IMG/VR virus record: IMGVR_UViG_3300020401_001032
Span: 1 to 26,904 of that record
Length of the DNA: 26,904 nt
From: a virus
Strand: one strand, 5' to 3'
Part shown: positions 1 through 6,520 of the stretch, one piece after another
Numbering within the stretch: position 1 is the first letter of the stretch
Layout of the letters: every line of letters begins with the position of its first letter
Position numbers and translations under genes: made by a program
Notes under the pieces: generated by a model
Told to the model about the DNA's origin: nothing
The model's input: only the letters and a program-made list of their open reading frames with translations
The model's database searches: none

Positions 1-2
1 CT

Positions 3-578
3 TCATATCAGAGCTTTTACAATAATCTATTTGTTTTGAAGTCACCGGTGTCTTTCACTGCCGTTCCTAAAGAGGGAGGTGTAGATATCGAAAGCGATGA
101 AGTAGATACAAATCAACTGCAAGGATTAGTAACATTACATCAACCAGAAGAAATGTATGATGTTGAAAAACCAATGTTTCAATTTAATCTAAATTACTTG
201 TTTGTTGCAGATGAACCTGTGTTGATGGAAATATTACCTCCATTCCTACTTCCATATCAATTGCCAGGAGAAGTAATTGGTGGTAGTTTTAATATTCATA
301 GTTGGATAAGAAGTATAAGCTGGGGATTTGTTTTTAACAACACACATGATAAGCTAAACATTAGACGTGGTGATCCTTTGTGTTATGTTAAATTTACTCC
401 AAGTAATTTAAAGACAAATATAAAATTACAAGAATGTATGCTTACAGATGAATTAATCAGAGAATTGGACAAAAAGAGATACTTGACACAGTTTAAAAAA
501 GGTGGTATAATAAGTTTAATGAAAAGAGCATTAAAGTTAAGACCAAAAAAATTAATTAAAATAAAACCAAGGTTATGA
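3..578 (+). CDS. Conserved phage hypothetical protein, 5'-truncated by window edge
   Basis: The reading frame is open from the first complete codon of the window, so the true start lies upstream; a TTG at 36 is internal. About 191 residues are visible. The middle part has hydrophobic and aromatic stretches (LLPYQLPGE, then FNIHSWIRSISWGF) followed by IRRGDPLCYVKF, a layout I associate only loosely with small phage proteins of unknown function. The last 40 residues are strongly basic (LRPKKLIKIKPRL), which could suit nucleic-acid or membrane-surface contact. The stop overlaps the next gene by ATGA, so the two are translationally coupled. I assign no function. Confidence 0.75.
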   Translation, partial: SYQSFYNNLFVLKSPVSFTAVPKEGGVDIESDEVDTNQLQGLVTLHQPEEMYDVEKPMFQFNLNYLFVADEPVLMEILPPFLLPYQLPGEVIGGSFNIHSWIRSISWGFVFNNTHDKLNIRRGDPLCYVKFTPSNLKTNIKLQECMLTDELIRELDKKRYLTQFKKGGIISLMKRALKLRPKKLIKIKPRL

Positions 579-817
579 CAGAAGATAACGTAATTAAATT
601 TCCAGAAATAAAAGATACTGTTCATATCTTAAAATTTAAAGTACCTGCTGTCATTAGAATGAACAAAGAGTCAGATAGTGATATAGCACTTGAAATAGAA
701 AGATTAAGTCCAACAGAAGGCATAGGACAGGCATGGGTACCTGCAAAGAATATGCAAGAAGCAAAAAAGAAACTACACAAAATGATTCAAGTAACGGAGT
801 GGTTAGATGATGCGTGA
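575..817 (+). CDS. Small hypothetical protein (80 aa)
   Basis: An 80-residue soluble, mixed-charge protein with no membrane segment and no motif I recognise. The start ATG overlaps the upstream stop (ATGA), with AAGG just before it acting as ribosome binding site. Its 3' end overlaps the start of the DNA-glycosylase-like gene by 11 bases, so all three are one coupled unit. The C-terminal half (MQEAKKKLHKMIQ) looks helical. No function is assigned. Confidence 0.7.
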   Translation: MTEDNVIKFPEIKDTVHILKFKVPAVIRMNKESDSDIALEIERLSPTEGIGQAWVPAKNMQEAKKKLHKMIQVTEWLDDA

Positions 818-1205
818 AGATTTAATGGTGCAACAACAAGTTGAAAACTTATGGCAACATTTTGTAGGTGTCATTTGTTTAAACCAAACAGGAAGAATGC
901 AAGTCAAAAGGGTGTTACCAGAATTTTTTGATAAATGGCCAACTCCTGAAGCCTTCTTAAAAAGCAGAAAGTCTACTGTAATCAAAGTAATTAAAAGTTT
1001 AGGCTTTTACAATAGACGTGAGAATGCAATACGACAGATGACAAAAGATTTTTTAACTTGGGACGGAGAAGATGCTACCAAGTTATATGGCGTAGGAAAA
1101 TATGGATCAGACAGTTACGAATTGTTTTATAAAAAACGTATACCTGATAACGTAGGCGATCATGAATTAAAAAGATACATTAAGGAAGAGTTTAATGCAG
1201 TATAG
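807..1205 (+). CDS. MBD4-like HhH-GPD DNA glycosylase (putative mismatch/uracil glycosylase)
   Basis: This 132-residue protein resembles the isolated catalytic domain of the MBD4 group of helix-hairpin-helix DNA glycosylases, which remove T or U mispaired with G in base-excision repair. Landmarks run in the family order: LWQHFVGVICLNQT (15-28), PEFFDKWPTPEAFL (38-51), KSLGFYNRRENAI (63-75), the hairpin LYGVGKYGSDSYELF (93-107), and the motif GDHELKRY in which D118 matches the catalytic aspartate of MBD4. There is no methyl-CpG-binding domain and no iron-sulfur cysteine cluster of the Nth/MutY type. Two ATG codons in tandem (807, 810) follow a GGAG site. It overlaps both neighbours. In a phage it could repair deaminated cytosine or act on modified bases; the substrate is inferred. 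Confidence 0.8.
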   Translation: MMREDLMVQQQVENLWQHFVGVICLNQTGRMQVKRVLPEFFDKWPTPEAFLKSRKSTVIKVIKSLGFYNRRENAIRQMTKDFLTWDGEDATKLYGVGKYGSDSYELFYKKRIPDNVGDHELKRYIKEEFNAV

Positions 1206-1620
1206 TGAAGTACCTTGGAAAGACGTATTAATAGATACAAAAGAATTTACAGTATTCAAAGACAAGTATCCTGTAACTGAAGGACACGTTCTTTTTGTGC
1301 CTAAGGTAGAAGACTGGGAACACTTGACAGCTTGTTTTACTGCCGCTTACAAATGGGGATATGATTGGGTAGAACGTGGTTATTGTGATGCTTTTAACAT
1401 AGGACAAAATGTTGGTAAAGAAGCAGGACAAACTGTGATGTATCCACACGTACATTTGATTCCAAGACGTGTAGGAGATATGGATGATCCTAAAGGAGGT
1501 GTAAGAGGTGTCATTCCAGAAAAGCAAAAATACACTGACGAAGATGCAAAAAGAAGAGATGGTTCTTTTAACACACAGGAAATTATTGAAGCTCAAGAAA
1601 GGATACTTAAAAGAAGATGA
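1195..1620 (+). CDS. HIT-family nucleotide hydrolase/transferase-like protein
   Basis: A 141-residue protein of the histidine triad superfamily, whose members cleave nucleotide phosphoesters or phosphoramidates. The N-terminal part has the family beta-strand pattern VTEGHVLFVPK (27-37). The signature lies at GQTVMYPHVHLIPRR (78-92). The central catalytic histidine and the one after it are present (H85, H87), but the first histidine of the triad is tyrosine (Y83), seen by aligning with the Fhit-type HVHVH pattern. Activity is therefore plausible but not certain. The gene overlaps the glycosylase upstream by 11 bases and shares ATGA with the next gene. Its physiological nucleotide substrate is unknown. 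Confidence 0.85.
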   Translation: MQYSEVPWKDVLIDTKEFTVFKDKYPVTEGHVLFVPKVEDWEHLTACFTAAYKWGYDWVERGYCDAFNIGQNVGKEAGQTVMYPHVHLIPRRVGDMDDPKGGVRGVIPEKQKYTDEDAKRRDGSFNTQEIIEAQERILKRR

Positions 1621-2501
1621 GAATCGCGGCACTAGGTTGTAGTCACACTTGCGGATATCATGTTGCTGATATTCCTGAAGATGTTAGTCTTAATCATAAG
1701 ACTTGGCCTTACAGTGGCAAGTGGCACGATAATAATTGGGCTGAGTTCTACATCAATAGCAAAGATGCTGACGGTGTCATATTCGCCAACAGTAGCAATG
1801 GTTGGTGGGAATACAGTGAATGGTTAAGTTTCTTATTTAAAAAATATGATGATATAAAAGAAGTCGTTGTACAAAACACTTATTGGAATAGATTTAGACT
1901 TACAATGATGGATCCACCTGATTACGAAAACATGGTTCCACATGATGAACTGTATCATTTAGAACACAAAAAAGGCAAGATTGACCTGTGGTTAAAGAAA
2001 CTACACAATGATGAAAGAAAGATATTTGATATTCCGTTACAATGCTATCCTGAAGACTATGAAAAAAGATTGTATTTTAATGTGAAGTTTGATCCAAGGT
2101 TCATGATGGGTGCTCCAGACTTGAGAGCAGAGCCATACATGAAAGTAAAGACTTGGATGGAAATTATGAGCCTCAAAGCACAAAGAGAATGGTTTAAAGA
2201 AATGTTCATTCTACAAGAGCTATGTCGCCGTAATGGAGCAGAGCTAAAACTTTTTAGCTTAAATAAATGGACATGGATACCAGATGAAATGTTGATTCCT
2301 AAATTAAGGAATTCTTTTTATAATTTTGATTATATCCAAGTCGCAAACAGTCACGTTGAGGAATGGTTCTTACGTGAGAAGAAAGTAGACATAACAAAGA
2401 AAACTGTTGATGGTGAACATTTTGGAGATGATATTCACAAGATTATCGCTTTAGAATATCTTCCACAACAATTTGGAAAGGAAAAGAATGGCATACGATA
2501 G
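1617..2501 (+). CDS. SGNH/GDSL hydrolase-like protein
   Basis: A 294-residue protein that opens with MRIAALGCSHTCG, the beta-strand plus G-x-S-H-T nucleophile loop typical of SGNH hydrolases found in phages and surface-polysaccharide loci. Near the C-terminus DGEHFGDDIHKII (265-277) supplies a D-x-x-H pair (D271, H274) in the place of the usual catalytic Asp/His. An oxyanion Asn is plausible in NSSNGWW (58-64). Such enzymes act on ester bonds, for example acetyl groups on glycans. The start overlaps the HIT gene (ATGA) after an AAAGAAG site. It has no signal peptide. The fold is fairly convincing; the substrate is unknown. Confidence 0.7.
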   Translation: MRIAALGCSHTCGYHVADIPEDVSLNHKTWPYSGKWHDNNWAEFYINSKDADGVIFANSSNGWWEYSEWLSFLFKKYDDIKEVVVQNTYWNRFRLTMMDPPDYENMVPHDELYHLEHKKGKIDLWLKKLHNDERKIFDIPLQCYPEDYEKRLYFNVKFDPRFMMGAPDLRAEPYMKVKTWMEIMSLKAQREWFKEMFILQELCRRNGAELKLFSLNKWTWIPDEMLIPKLRNSFYNFDYIQVANSHVEEWFLREKKVDITKKTVDGEHFGDDIHKIIALEYLPQQFGKEKNGIR

Positions 2502-2694
2502 AAAATTAATGATAGAAGCTATGATTAAACACGCAGAAGGTCATATAGCCAAACATAAAGCCAACGTGGAAGTTTACTTTCACAATGCGGCTGGTGTAGG
2601 TGAACATCCTGATATTTTGGAAGCTATTGAAAAAGAATTGAATATCATTTCAATGTATCATGATCAAATTGAAATGCTCAACAAATACTTTTGA
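2488..2694 (+). CDS. Small helical hypothetical protein (68 aa)
   Basis: The ATG at 2488 is preferred because GGAAAGGA lies just upstream; an in-frame TTG at 2473 would sit inside that ribosome binding site. The product is a 68-residue, His- and Glu-rich protein that looks fully alpha-helical (IEAMIKHAEGHIAKHKANVE, then ILEAIEKELNIISMYHDQIE), suggesting a short two-helix hairpin. The start overlaps the end of the SGNH-like gene by 14 bases. Function is unknown. Confidence 0.7.
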   Translation: MAYDRKLMIEAMIKHAEGHIAKHKANVEVYFHNAAGVGEHPDILEAIEKELNIISMYHDQIEMLNKYF

Positions 2695-2706
2695 TGCATT
2701 TAAAAC

Positions 2707-2735
2707 TTGACAAAAAACCTAAATAAGTGTATAGT
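2707..2735 (+). promoter_or_regulatory. Sigma70-type promoter upstream of folE
   Basis: TTGACA (2707-2712) and TATAGT (2730-2735) are separated by exactly 17 bases. The elements lie between the end of one gene (2694) and the TTG start of folE (2783), the only long gap in this part of the window. This matches a bacterial housekeeping-sigma promoter, as used by T4-like phages for early transcription by host RNA polymerase. The predicted leader is about 40 bases. Confidence 0.8.
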
Positions 2736-2782
2736 ATACACTAAGACTGGAGACATCCTCGTCTATAACTCGGAGAAAGAAA

Positions 2783-3469
2783 TTGAAAAAATTTGAAGAA
2801 ATAACAAAACGTTTACAGGCTGATAAACATAGGTATTGGGCTGGTGATAATATAGCCCAATACATACACAAAGGCGAAAAAGAAATTTTAATTGATGAGG
2901 CAACAGAAGCATTCGAACAAGTCCTCGACAGACTACTAATAGATAGATTTACCGATCCCAATTCAATGGATACTGCAAGACGTCTTGCAAAAATGTATTA
3001 CAATGAAATAATGAGTGGCAGATATCTGCCAATGCCAAATGCAACTGCTTTTCCTAATCATGTAGATGATGGGTACAAAGGTATGTTGGTTGTGCGAAGT
3101 GAAATCAAGAGTATGTGTTCACATCATCATCAACCAGTGAGTGGCGTTGCATACATTGGAATTATTGCGGCAGAAACACTTATAGGACTTTCAAAGTATA
3201 CACGTATTGCACAATGGTGTGCTAAACGTGGAACACTCCAAGAAGAACTTAATAATGAGATTGCTAGACAAATAGCAAAAGCAACAGGCAGTTCTAACAT
3301 TGGAGTTTACTTACAAGCAACACATGGTTGTTGTGAGAATAGGGGTATAGGTGCTCATAGTAGTTTGACGCAGACGACTGTGTTGAAAGGAGCATTCAAT
3401 GATGACCCTGGAACTAAGAAGGAGTTTATGGATAACATTAAACTTCAACAAGAGTTTGCACCCAGATAG
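2783..3469 (+). CDS. folE: GTP cyclohydrolase I
   Basis: This enzyme converts GTP to 7,8-dihydroneopterin triphosphate, the first step of folate and of 7-deazaguanine (preQ0/queuosine) synthesis. The 228-residue length matches bacterial FolE. The zinc ligands are visible as C112 and H115 in MCSHHHQP and C183 in THGCCENRGI. The substrate-pocket segment GLSKYTRIAQWCAKRGTLQEE (135-155) and the C-terminal SSLTQTTVLKGAF (193-205) are also typical. The start is TTG at 2783, eight bases after GGAGAAAG; the leader holds an in-frame stop and no ATG, so no better start exists. A consensus-like promoter sits directly upstream. With queE further along the same strand, the likely role is deazaguanine synthesis rather than folate. 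Confidence 0.93.
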   Translation: MKKFEEITKRLQADKHRYWAGDNIAQYIHKGEKEILIDEATEAFEQVLDRLLIDRFTDPNSMDTARRLAKMYYNEIMSGRYLPMPNATAFPNHVDDGYKGMLVVRSEIKSMCSHHHQPVSGVAYIGIIAAETLIGLSKYTRIAQWCAKRGTLQEELNNEIARQIAKATGSSNIGVYLQATHGCCENRGIGAHSSLTQTTVLKGAFNDDPGTKKEFMDNIKLQQEFAPR

Positions 3470-3481
3470 AAAGGACAGGTC

Positions 3482-3880
3482 ATGGTTATGCAATACAAAT
3501 TTAGACAATTTATAGTTGATGCTTGGAATGGTGTAATGAATTATGAACGTAATCCATTGAGACACATTCCAGACTTACAGGTTAGACACATGGTGATGCA
3601 GGTGTTGGCATTTATGTGGTCAGGTGTATTTGCTTTGCTTATCGCAGATAGCATTACAGTTTTTGCTTACAGTTCAATAGCACACATTGCCTTTATCACT
3701 GCTATTGTGGTTACTGTTGCAACATTTAAGGTTGCAGAAAGAAGCCCAAATGCTTTCAACTTTATAAAAGGATATCACTCGTATGGTAGAGGAAGACAGA
3801 CTATGATTATGCGAGATAAGAATGGTAATCCTTATAAAATTAATTTACCAAAAGGTGACCCAGGCGGAGAGCATGAATAA
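3482..3880 (+). CDS. Two-pass membrane protein of unknown function
   Basis: A 132-residue protein with an N-terminal cytoplasm-like charged segment (1-35), two hydrophobic segments (about 40-60 and 63-83), and a basic, glycine-rich C-terminal tail (SYGRGRQT, then NLPKGDPGG). AGGACAGG precedes the ATG. It heads a run of four small membrane proteins between folE and queE, and its 3' end overlaps the next small gene by 8 bases. I do not recognise the family; similar small membrane proteins are common in marine T4-like phages and their roles are unknown. Confidence 0.75.
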   Translation: MVMQYKFRQFIVDAWNGVMNYERNPLRHIPDLQVRHMVMQVLAFMWSGVFALLIADSITVFAYSSIAHIAFITAIVVTVATFKVAERSPNAFNFIKGYHSYGRGRQTMIMRDKNGNPYKINLPKGDPGGEHE

Positions 3881-3977
3881 ATTGAAGTGGTGGATTTTAG
3901 ACAACTTGCCAACAATATGGATCCTGGCCGTGTTCGGCTTCGGTCTTTTGTTGGCATATAACCAAGCAGGAATGTAA
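3873..3977 (+). CDS. Tiny single-pass membrane protein (34 aa)
   Basis: A 34-codon gene with ATG at 3873 preceded by GGCGGAG. It starts inside the end of the upstream gene and stops in a TAATG overlap with the next. The product begins MNKLKWWILDNLPT and then has a single hydrophobic helix (about 13-29, rich in Trp, Leu, Gly and Phe). The good ribosome binding site plus overlaps at both ends argue that it is translated. Function is unknown. Confidence 0.65.
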   Translation: MNKLKWWILDNLPTIWILAVFGFGLLLAYNQAGM

Positions 3978-4201
3978 TGGAAAACGAAAAACAACTCGAA
4001 CTTTTTGATACTACAGATAAGTTCGGAGTGGATACTCATGCCGCTCCAAAGTTGCCTAAGGTTGACAAAGGTTTTAAAGCAAGAATAATTGATCCTAAGA
4101 ATCAAACAAATTTAGGAGGCAGTTGGTTAAATTTAGGTAACCATGTTTTACTTGCAGGCTTTGTGGCTTGTATAGTGTTTGTAATAATGGCAAGTTATTA
4201 A
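3977..4201 (+). CDS. C-tail-anchored small membrane protein (74 aa)
   Basis: A 74-residue protein with a charged soluble N-terminal half (MENEKQLELFDTTDKFG) and one hydrophobic helix at the extreme C-terminus (about 52-72), the layout of a tail-anchored protein facing the cytoplasm. The start overlaps the preceding stop (TAATG); AAGCAGGAA may serve as the ribosome binding site. Function is unknown. The N-terminal ELFD is a short acidic motif without a clear meaning. Confidence 0.7.
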   Translation: MENEKQLELFDTTDKFGVDTHAAPKLPKVDKGFKARIIDPKNQTNLGGSWLNLGNHVLLAGFVACIVFVIMASY

Positions 4202-4210
4202 GGAGTAAAT

Positions 4211-4459
4211 ATGCCTATACCAGAAAAAATTATTATTCCTGCAAACAAAGACCCAGGTGATGGTCATTTTGCAGTGAGTATTGTAAAAAGTATTTTTAGA
4301 TTTGTAGCAAGTGCCATGCTTTGCTATGCAGGTTATTCTCTATGGTCAGAGAACAACTATACTGATATCTTTATTGCAGATGCAGGATTCTTAATCATGG
4401 CGGCAGGTGCCGTTTTATTTCTAGCTGAAGTATTGGGTATAATAGAGGAGATAGTTTAA
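4211..4459 (+). CDS. Two-pass small membrane protein (82 aa)
   Basis: An 82-residue protein with hydrophobic segments at about 24-44 and 54-78, joined by a short polar loop (SENNYTDI). AAGGAG lies seven bases before the ATG. The stop overlaps the next start (TAATG). It belongs to the membrane-protein run between folE and queE. No family is recognised. Confidence 0.72.
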   Translation: MPIPEKIIIPANKDPGDGHFAVSIVKSIFRFVASAMLCYAGYSLWSENNYTDIFIADAGFLIMAAGAVLFLAEVLGIIEEIV

Positions 4460-4644
4460 TGAAGGAAGGTCCAATGAAAGAACACATTGATAGAGATACT
4501 GATGGTGTTGTCAAAGCAGTTTTTATCACATATCGCAAGAAAAATGGTATGTTTGTAAAAGAAACATCTACTAGACAATTCATGAGTAATGGTGACTACC
4601 ACGATAGTTACACTGATGAACCACTCATTAGTTTGGAGGGATAA
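4459..4644 (+). CDS. Small hypothetical protein (61 aa)
   Basis: A 61-residue soluble, polar protein (DRDTDGVVKAVFITYRKKNG) without recognised motifs. The ATG at 4459 overlaps the upstream stop and follows GGAG; an in-frame ATG at 4474 also has a good site (GGAAGG) and would remove five residues, so the start is not settled. It is flanked by membrane-protein genes on both sides. Function is unknown. Confidence 0.65.
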   Translation: MKEGPMKEHIDRDTDGVVKAVFITYRKKNGMFVKETSTRQFMSNGDYHDSYTDEPLISLEG

Positions 4645-4791
4645 ATGTTTTTCAAATCCAAAAAACAAAGGCCACAATGGGAAGTAATGGCTGATGACGG
4701 AATGAACAAATTTTTGAAATTTGTTATATTTTGTATCTTTACATATGGTGCTTTTCATGTTATAATAGCACTATATGATAGGTTTAGCTAA
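4645..4791 (+). CDS. Tiny single-pass membrane protein (48 aa)
   Basis: A 48-codon gene starting at 4645 after GGAGGG and ending in a TAATG overlap with queE. The N-terminal half is basic and polar (MFFKSKKQRPQWE); the C-terminal half forms one hydrophobic helix (about 22-43). The strong ribosome binding site and the coupling to queE support expression. Function is unknown. Confidence 0.68.
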   Translation: MFFKSKKQRPQWEVMADDGMNKFLKFVIFCIFTYGAFHVIIALYDRFS

Positions 4792-5693
4792 TGGATAAAA
4801 AAGAAAGAAAATACTATTACAGTGAGATATTTTATAGTATCCAAGGAGAAGGACACTATACAGGTGTGCCTACTGCATGGATACGTTTCTTTCTTTGCAA
4901 TTTACAATGTAATGGATTTGGACAGATAGATCCAACTAATCCTGATACATATGATCTGCCTTTTTTGGATTATGATGTATCTAAAATAAAAAGAGTTGAA
5001 GACTTGCCTGTGTGGGAGAAAGGTTGTGATTCTAGCTACACTTGGGCAAAAAAATACAAACACTTGATGGGGCAAGAAACTCCACAGGTACTTGCAAACA
5101 AGATTGTTGATGTTTTAAAAAATGAAGACAATCCAGAAGGTAAGTTTTTACATCCTGTTAGTAAACAACATCAACACTTATGTATTACAGGTGGCGAGCC
5201 TTTGATGCCAACAGGACAAGAAGCAACCATAGGCATTTATAGGGAATTACAAAAGCAAGATAACTTGCCCAGTAGTATGACATTTGAAACTAATGGTACA
5301 CAGATGTTGAAGCCTAACTTTATTGATTGGGTAAAAGAGATTGATACAGAAATATTTTTTAGTTGTAGTCCTAAACTGTTTACAGTATCTGGAGAAGAAA
5401 GCAAAAAAGCAATAAAGCCAGAAGTTGTTGCAGAATATAGAAAACTTTCAAGCAAAGGACAACTTAAATTTGTGGTTGGTGACAAAGACAGAGAATGGAA
5501 TGAGATGGAAGAAGCATTAGAAAAATTTAGATCTGCTGGTGTTGATTGGCCAGTATGGATTATGCCTGTAGGTGCCAGGGAAGAAGAGCAGAGTGCAACG
5601 GCAGGAGAAGTTGCACAAAAGGCATTTAGAAGAGGATATAACGTGGCCGCAAGGGTTCATGTATATCTGTTCGGAAACGCAATAGGCACTTAG
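4791..5693 (+). CDS. queE: 7-carboxy-7-deazaguanine synthase (QueE), radical SAM
   Basis: QueE converts 6-carboxytetrahydropterin to 7-carboxy-7-deazaguanine on the way to preQ0. The opening FYSIQGEGHYTGVPTAWIRF (14-33) is diagnostic. The radical SAM cysteines are C36, C40 and C79 (CDSSYTW), so the usual CX3CX2C becomes CX3CX38C because about 36 residues are inserted between the second and third cysteines. The SAM-binding GGEP follows at 134-137, and TFETNGTQ and FSCSPKL match later QueE segments. The length is 300 residues, longer than typical enzymes. It shares a transcription direction with folE; QueD and QueC are not in the window. The product could feed DNA base modification or tRNA queuosine. 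Confidence 0.92.
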   Translation: MDKKERKYYYSEIFYSIQGEGHYTGVPTAWIRFFLCNLQCNGFGQIDPTNPDTYDLPFLDYDVSKIKRVEDLPVWEKGCDSSYTWAKKYKHLMGQETPQVLANKIVDVLKNEDNPEGKFLHPVSKQHQHLCITGGEPLMPTGQEATIGIYRELQKQDNLPSSMTFETNGTQMLKPNFIDWVKEIDTEIFFSCSPKLFTVSGEESKKAIKPEVVAEYRKLSSKGQLKFVVGDKDREWNEMEEALEKFRSAGVDWPVWIMPVGAREEEQSATAGEVAQKAFRRGYNVAARVHVYLFGNAIGT

Positions 5694-5704
5694 GAGGTGA
5701 TAAA

Positions 5705-6055
5705 ATGAAACCGTTACGAATATTATTAACAATTTTTGTACTGTTTATTGGTATCGTTGTTTACAAAGATGCTAGTGCAGTTGAATGGCAAGAGAAACCA
5801 GTAGTGTGTATGCAAAAAGATGTATTAGATGAAGGACTGAAAGAAAGAGGTGAAGTTCTTATAGCTGGTGGTGTACAGGAGACGACAGTACGTGATATGG
5901 AGGCATTGAGTACAGTTCCGGTATGGTTACCAGTTTCAATTTACAGTAATCCAATTACTAGAACGTATACAATAGTAGAGTATCATCCTGGTTATGAAAG
6001 CTATTGTTTAATTAGCTATGGTCAGGATTGGTATATAAATGGAGCACAATTATGA
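5705..6055 (+). CDS. Exported hypothetical protein with signal peptide
   Basis: A 116-residue protein beginning with a classic signal peptide: a basic MKPLR, a hydrophobic core to about residue 20, then ASA (23-25) as a likely signal peptidase I site. The mature part of about 90 residues has two cysteines (C35 in VVCMQ and one in ESYCLIS) that could form a disulfide in the periplasm. AGGAGGTGATAAA gives a very strong ribosome binding site. The stop overlaps the next start (ATGA). It is likely periplasmic in a Gram-negative host; function is unknown. Confidence 0.78.
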   Translation: MKPLRILLTIFVLFIGIVVYKDASAVEWQEKPVVCMQKDVLDEGLKERGEVLIAGGVQETTVRDMEALSTVPVWLPVSIYSNPITRTYTIVEYHPGYESYCLISYGQDWYINGAQL

Positions 6056-6432
6056 AAGACTTTATAAACAAAGTCAAGGATAAGTTCAAGAAAAATCCAA
6101 AAGAAGAAACGTCTGAACAAAAAAGACTGCGTCTTTTGGAAGAAGAAAAGAAAGCGGCCACAAAGGCAAAGAAACCTTGGGTAGCTGTCTTGAACACTCA
6201 CGTTAACCATCATGACATAAAGAATGGATTCTTTGAGCTTGATTGGAACAATGAGTTTATTGAACAACTTCTTGATGCAGGCTACAAAGGCGAAACTAAC
6301 GAACAAATTGTTGATGCATGGTTTAAAACTATTGCAAGAAACATTTTGGAAGAACAGGGACTTGACCCAAACAGGGATTCAGGTTATATTAAGATAAACA
6401 AAAGAGATGACGGAAAATCGGAGGTAAGTTAA
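6052..6432 (+). CDS. Conserved phage hypothetical protein (126 aa)
   Basis: The ATG at 6052 overlaps the previous stop as ATGA with GGAG upstream, and is preferred over a TTG at 6028. The product has a highly charged, probably coiled or helical N-terminus (6-45, rich in Lys and Glu) followed by a folded segment, WVAVLNTHVNHHDIKNGFFE, then LDWNNEFIEQLLDAGY. From memory this second part resembles a conserved hypothetical protein of cyanomyophages. No catalytic motif is evident. A 28-codon gene follows at once. Confidence 0.75.
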   Translation: MKDFINKVKDKFKKNPKEETSEQKRLRLLEEEKKAATKAKKPWVAVLNTHVNHHDIKNGFFELDWNNEFIEQLLDAGYKGETNEQIVDAWFKTIARNILEEQGLDPNRDSGYIKINKRDDGKSEVS

Positions 6433-6433
6433 A

Positions 6434-6520
6434 ATGAGTCCAAATCCAAATTACATAAACATGATAATTAACTTTTCAATACTTGGTTTATTATTTTACG
6501 TTGCAGTACAGGTAAGCTAA
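6434..6520 (+). CDS. Tiny single-pass membrane protein (28 aa)
   Basis: A 28-codon gene with ATG at 6434 after GGAGGTAAGTT, ending in a TAATG overlap with the RNase H-type nuclease gene. The product is MSPNPNYINM followed by one hydrophobic helix (about 10-27). It fills the space between two larger genes exactly and has a strong ribosome binding site, which argues that it is real. Function is unknown; it may also serve mainly to couple translation. Confidence 0.6.
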   Translation: MSPNPNYINMIINFSILGLLFYVAVQVS

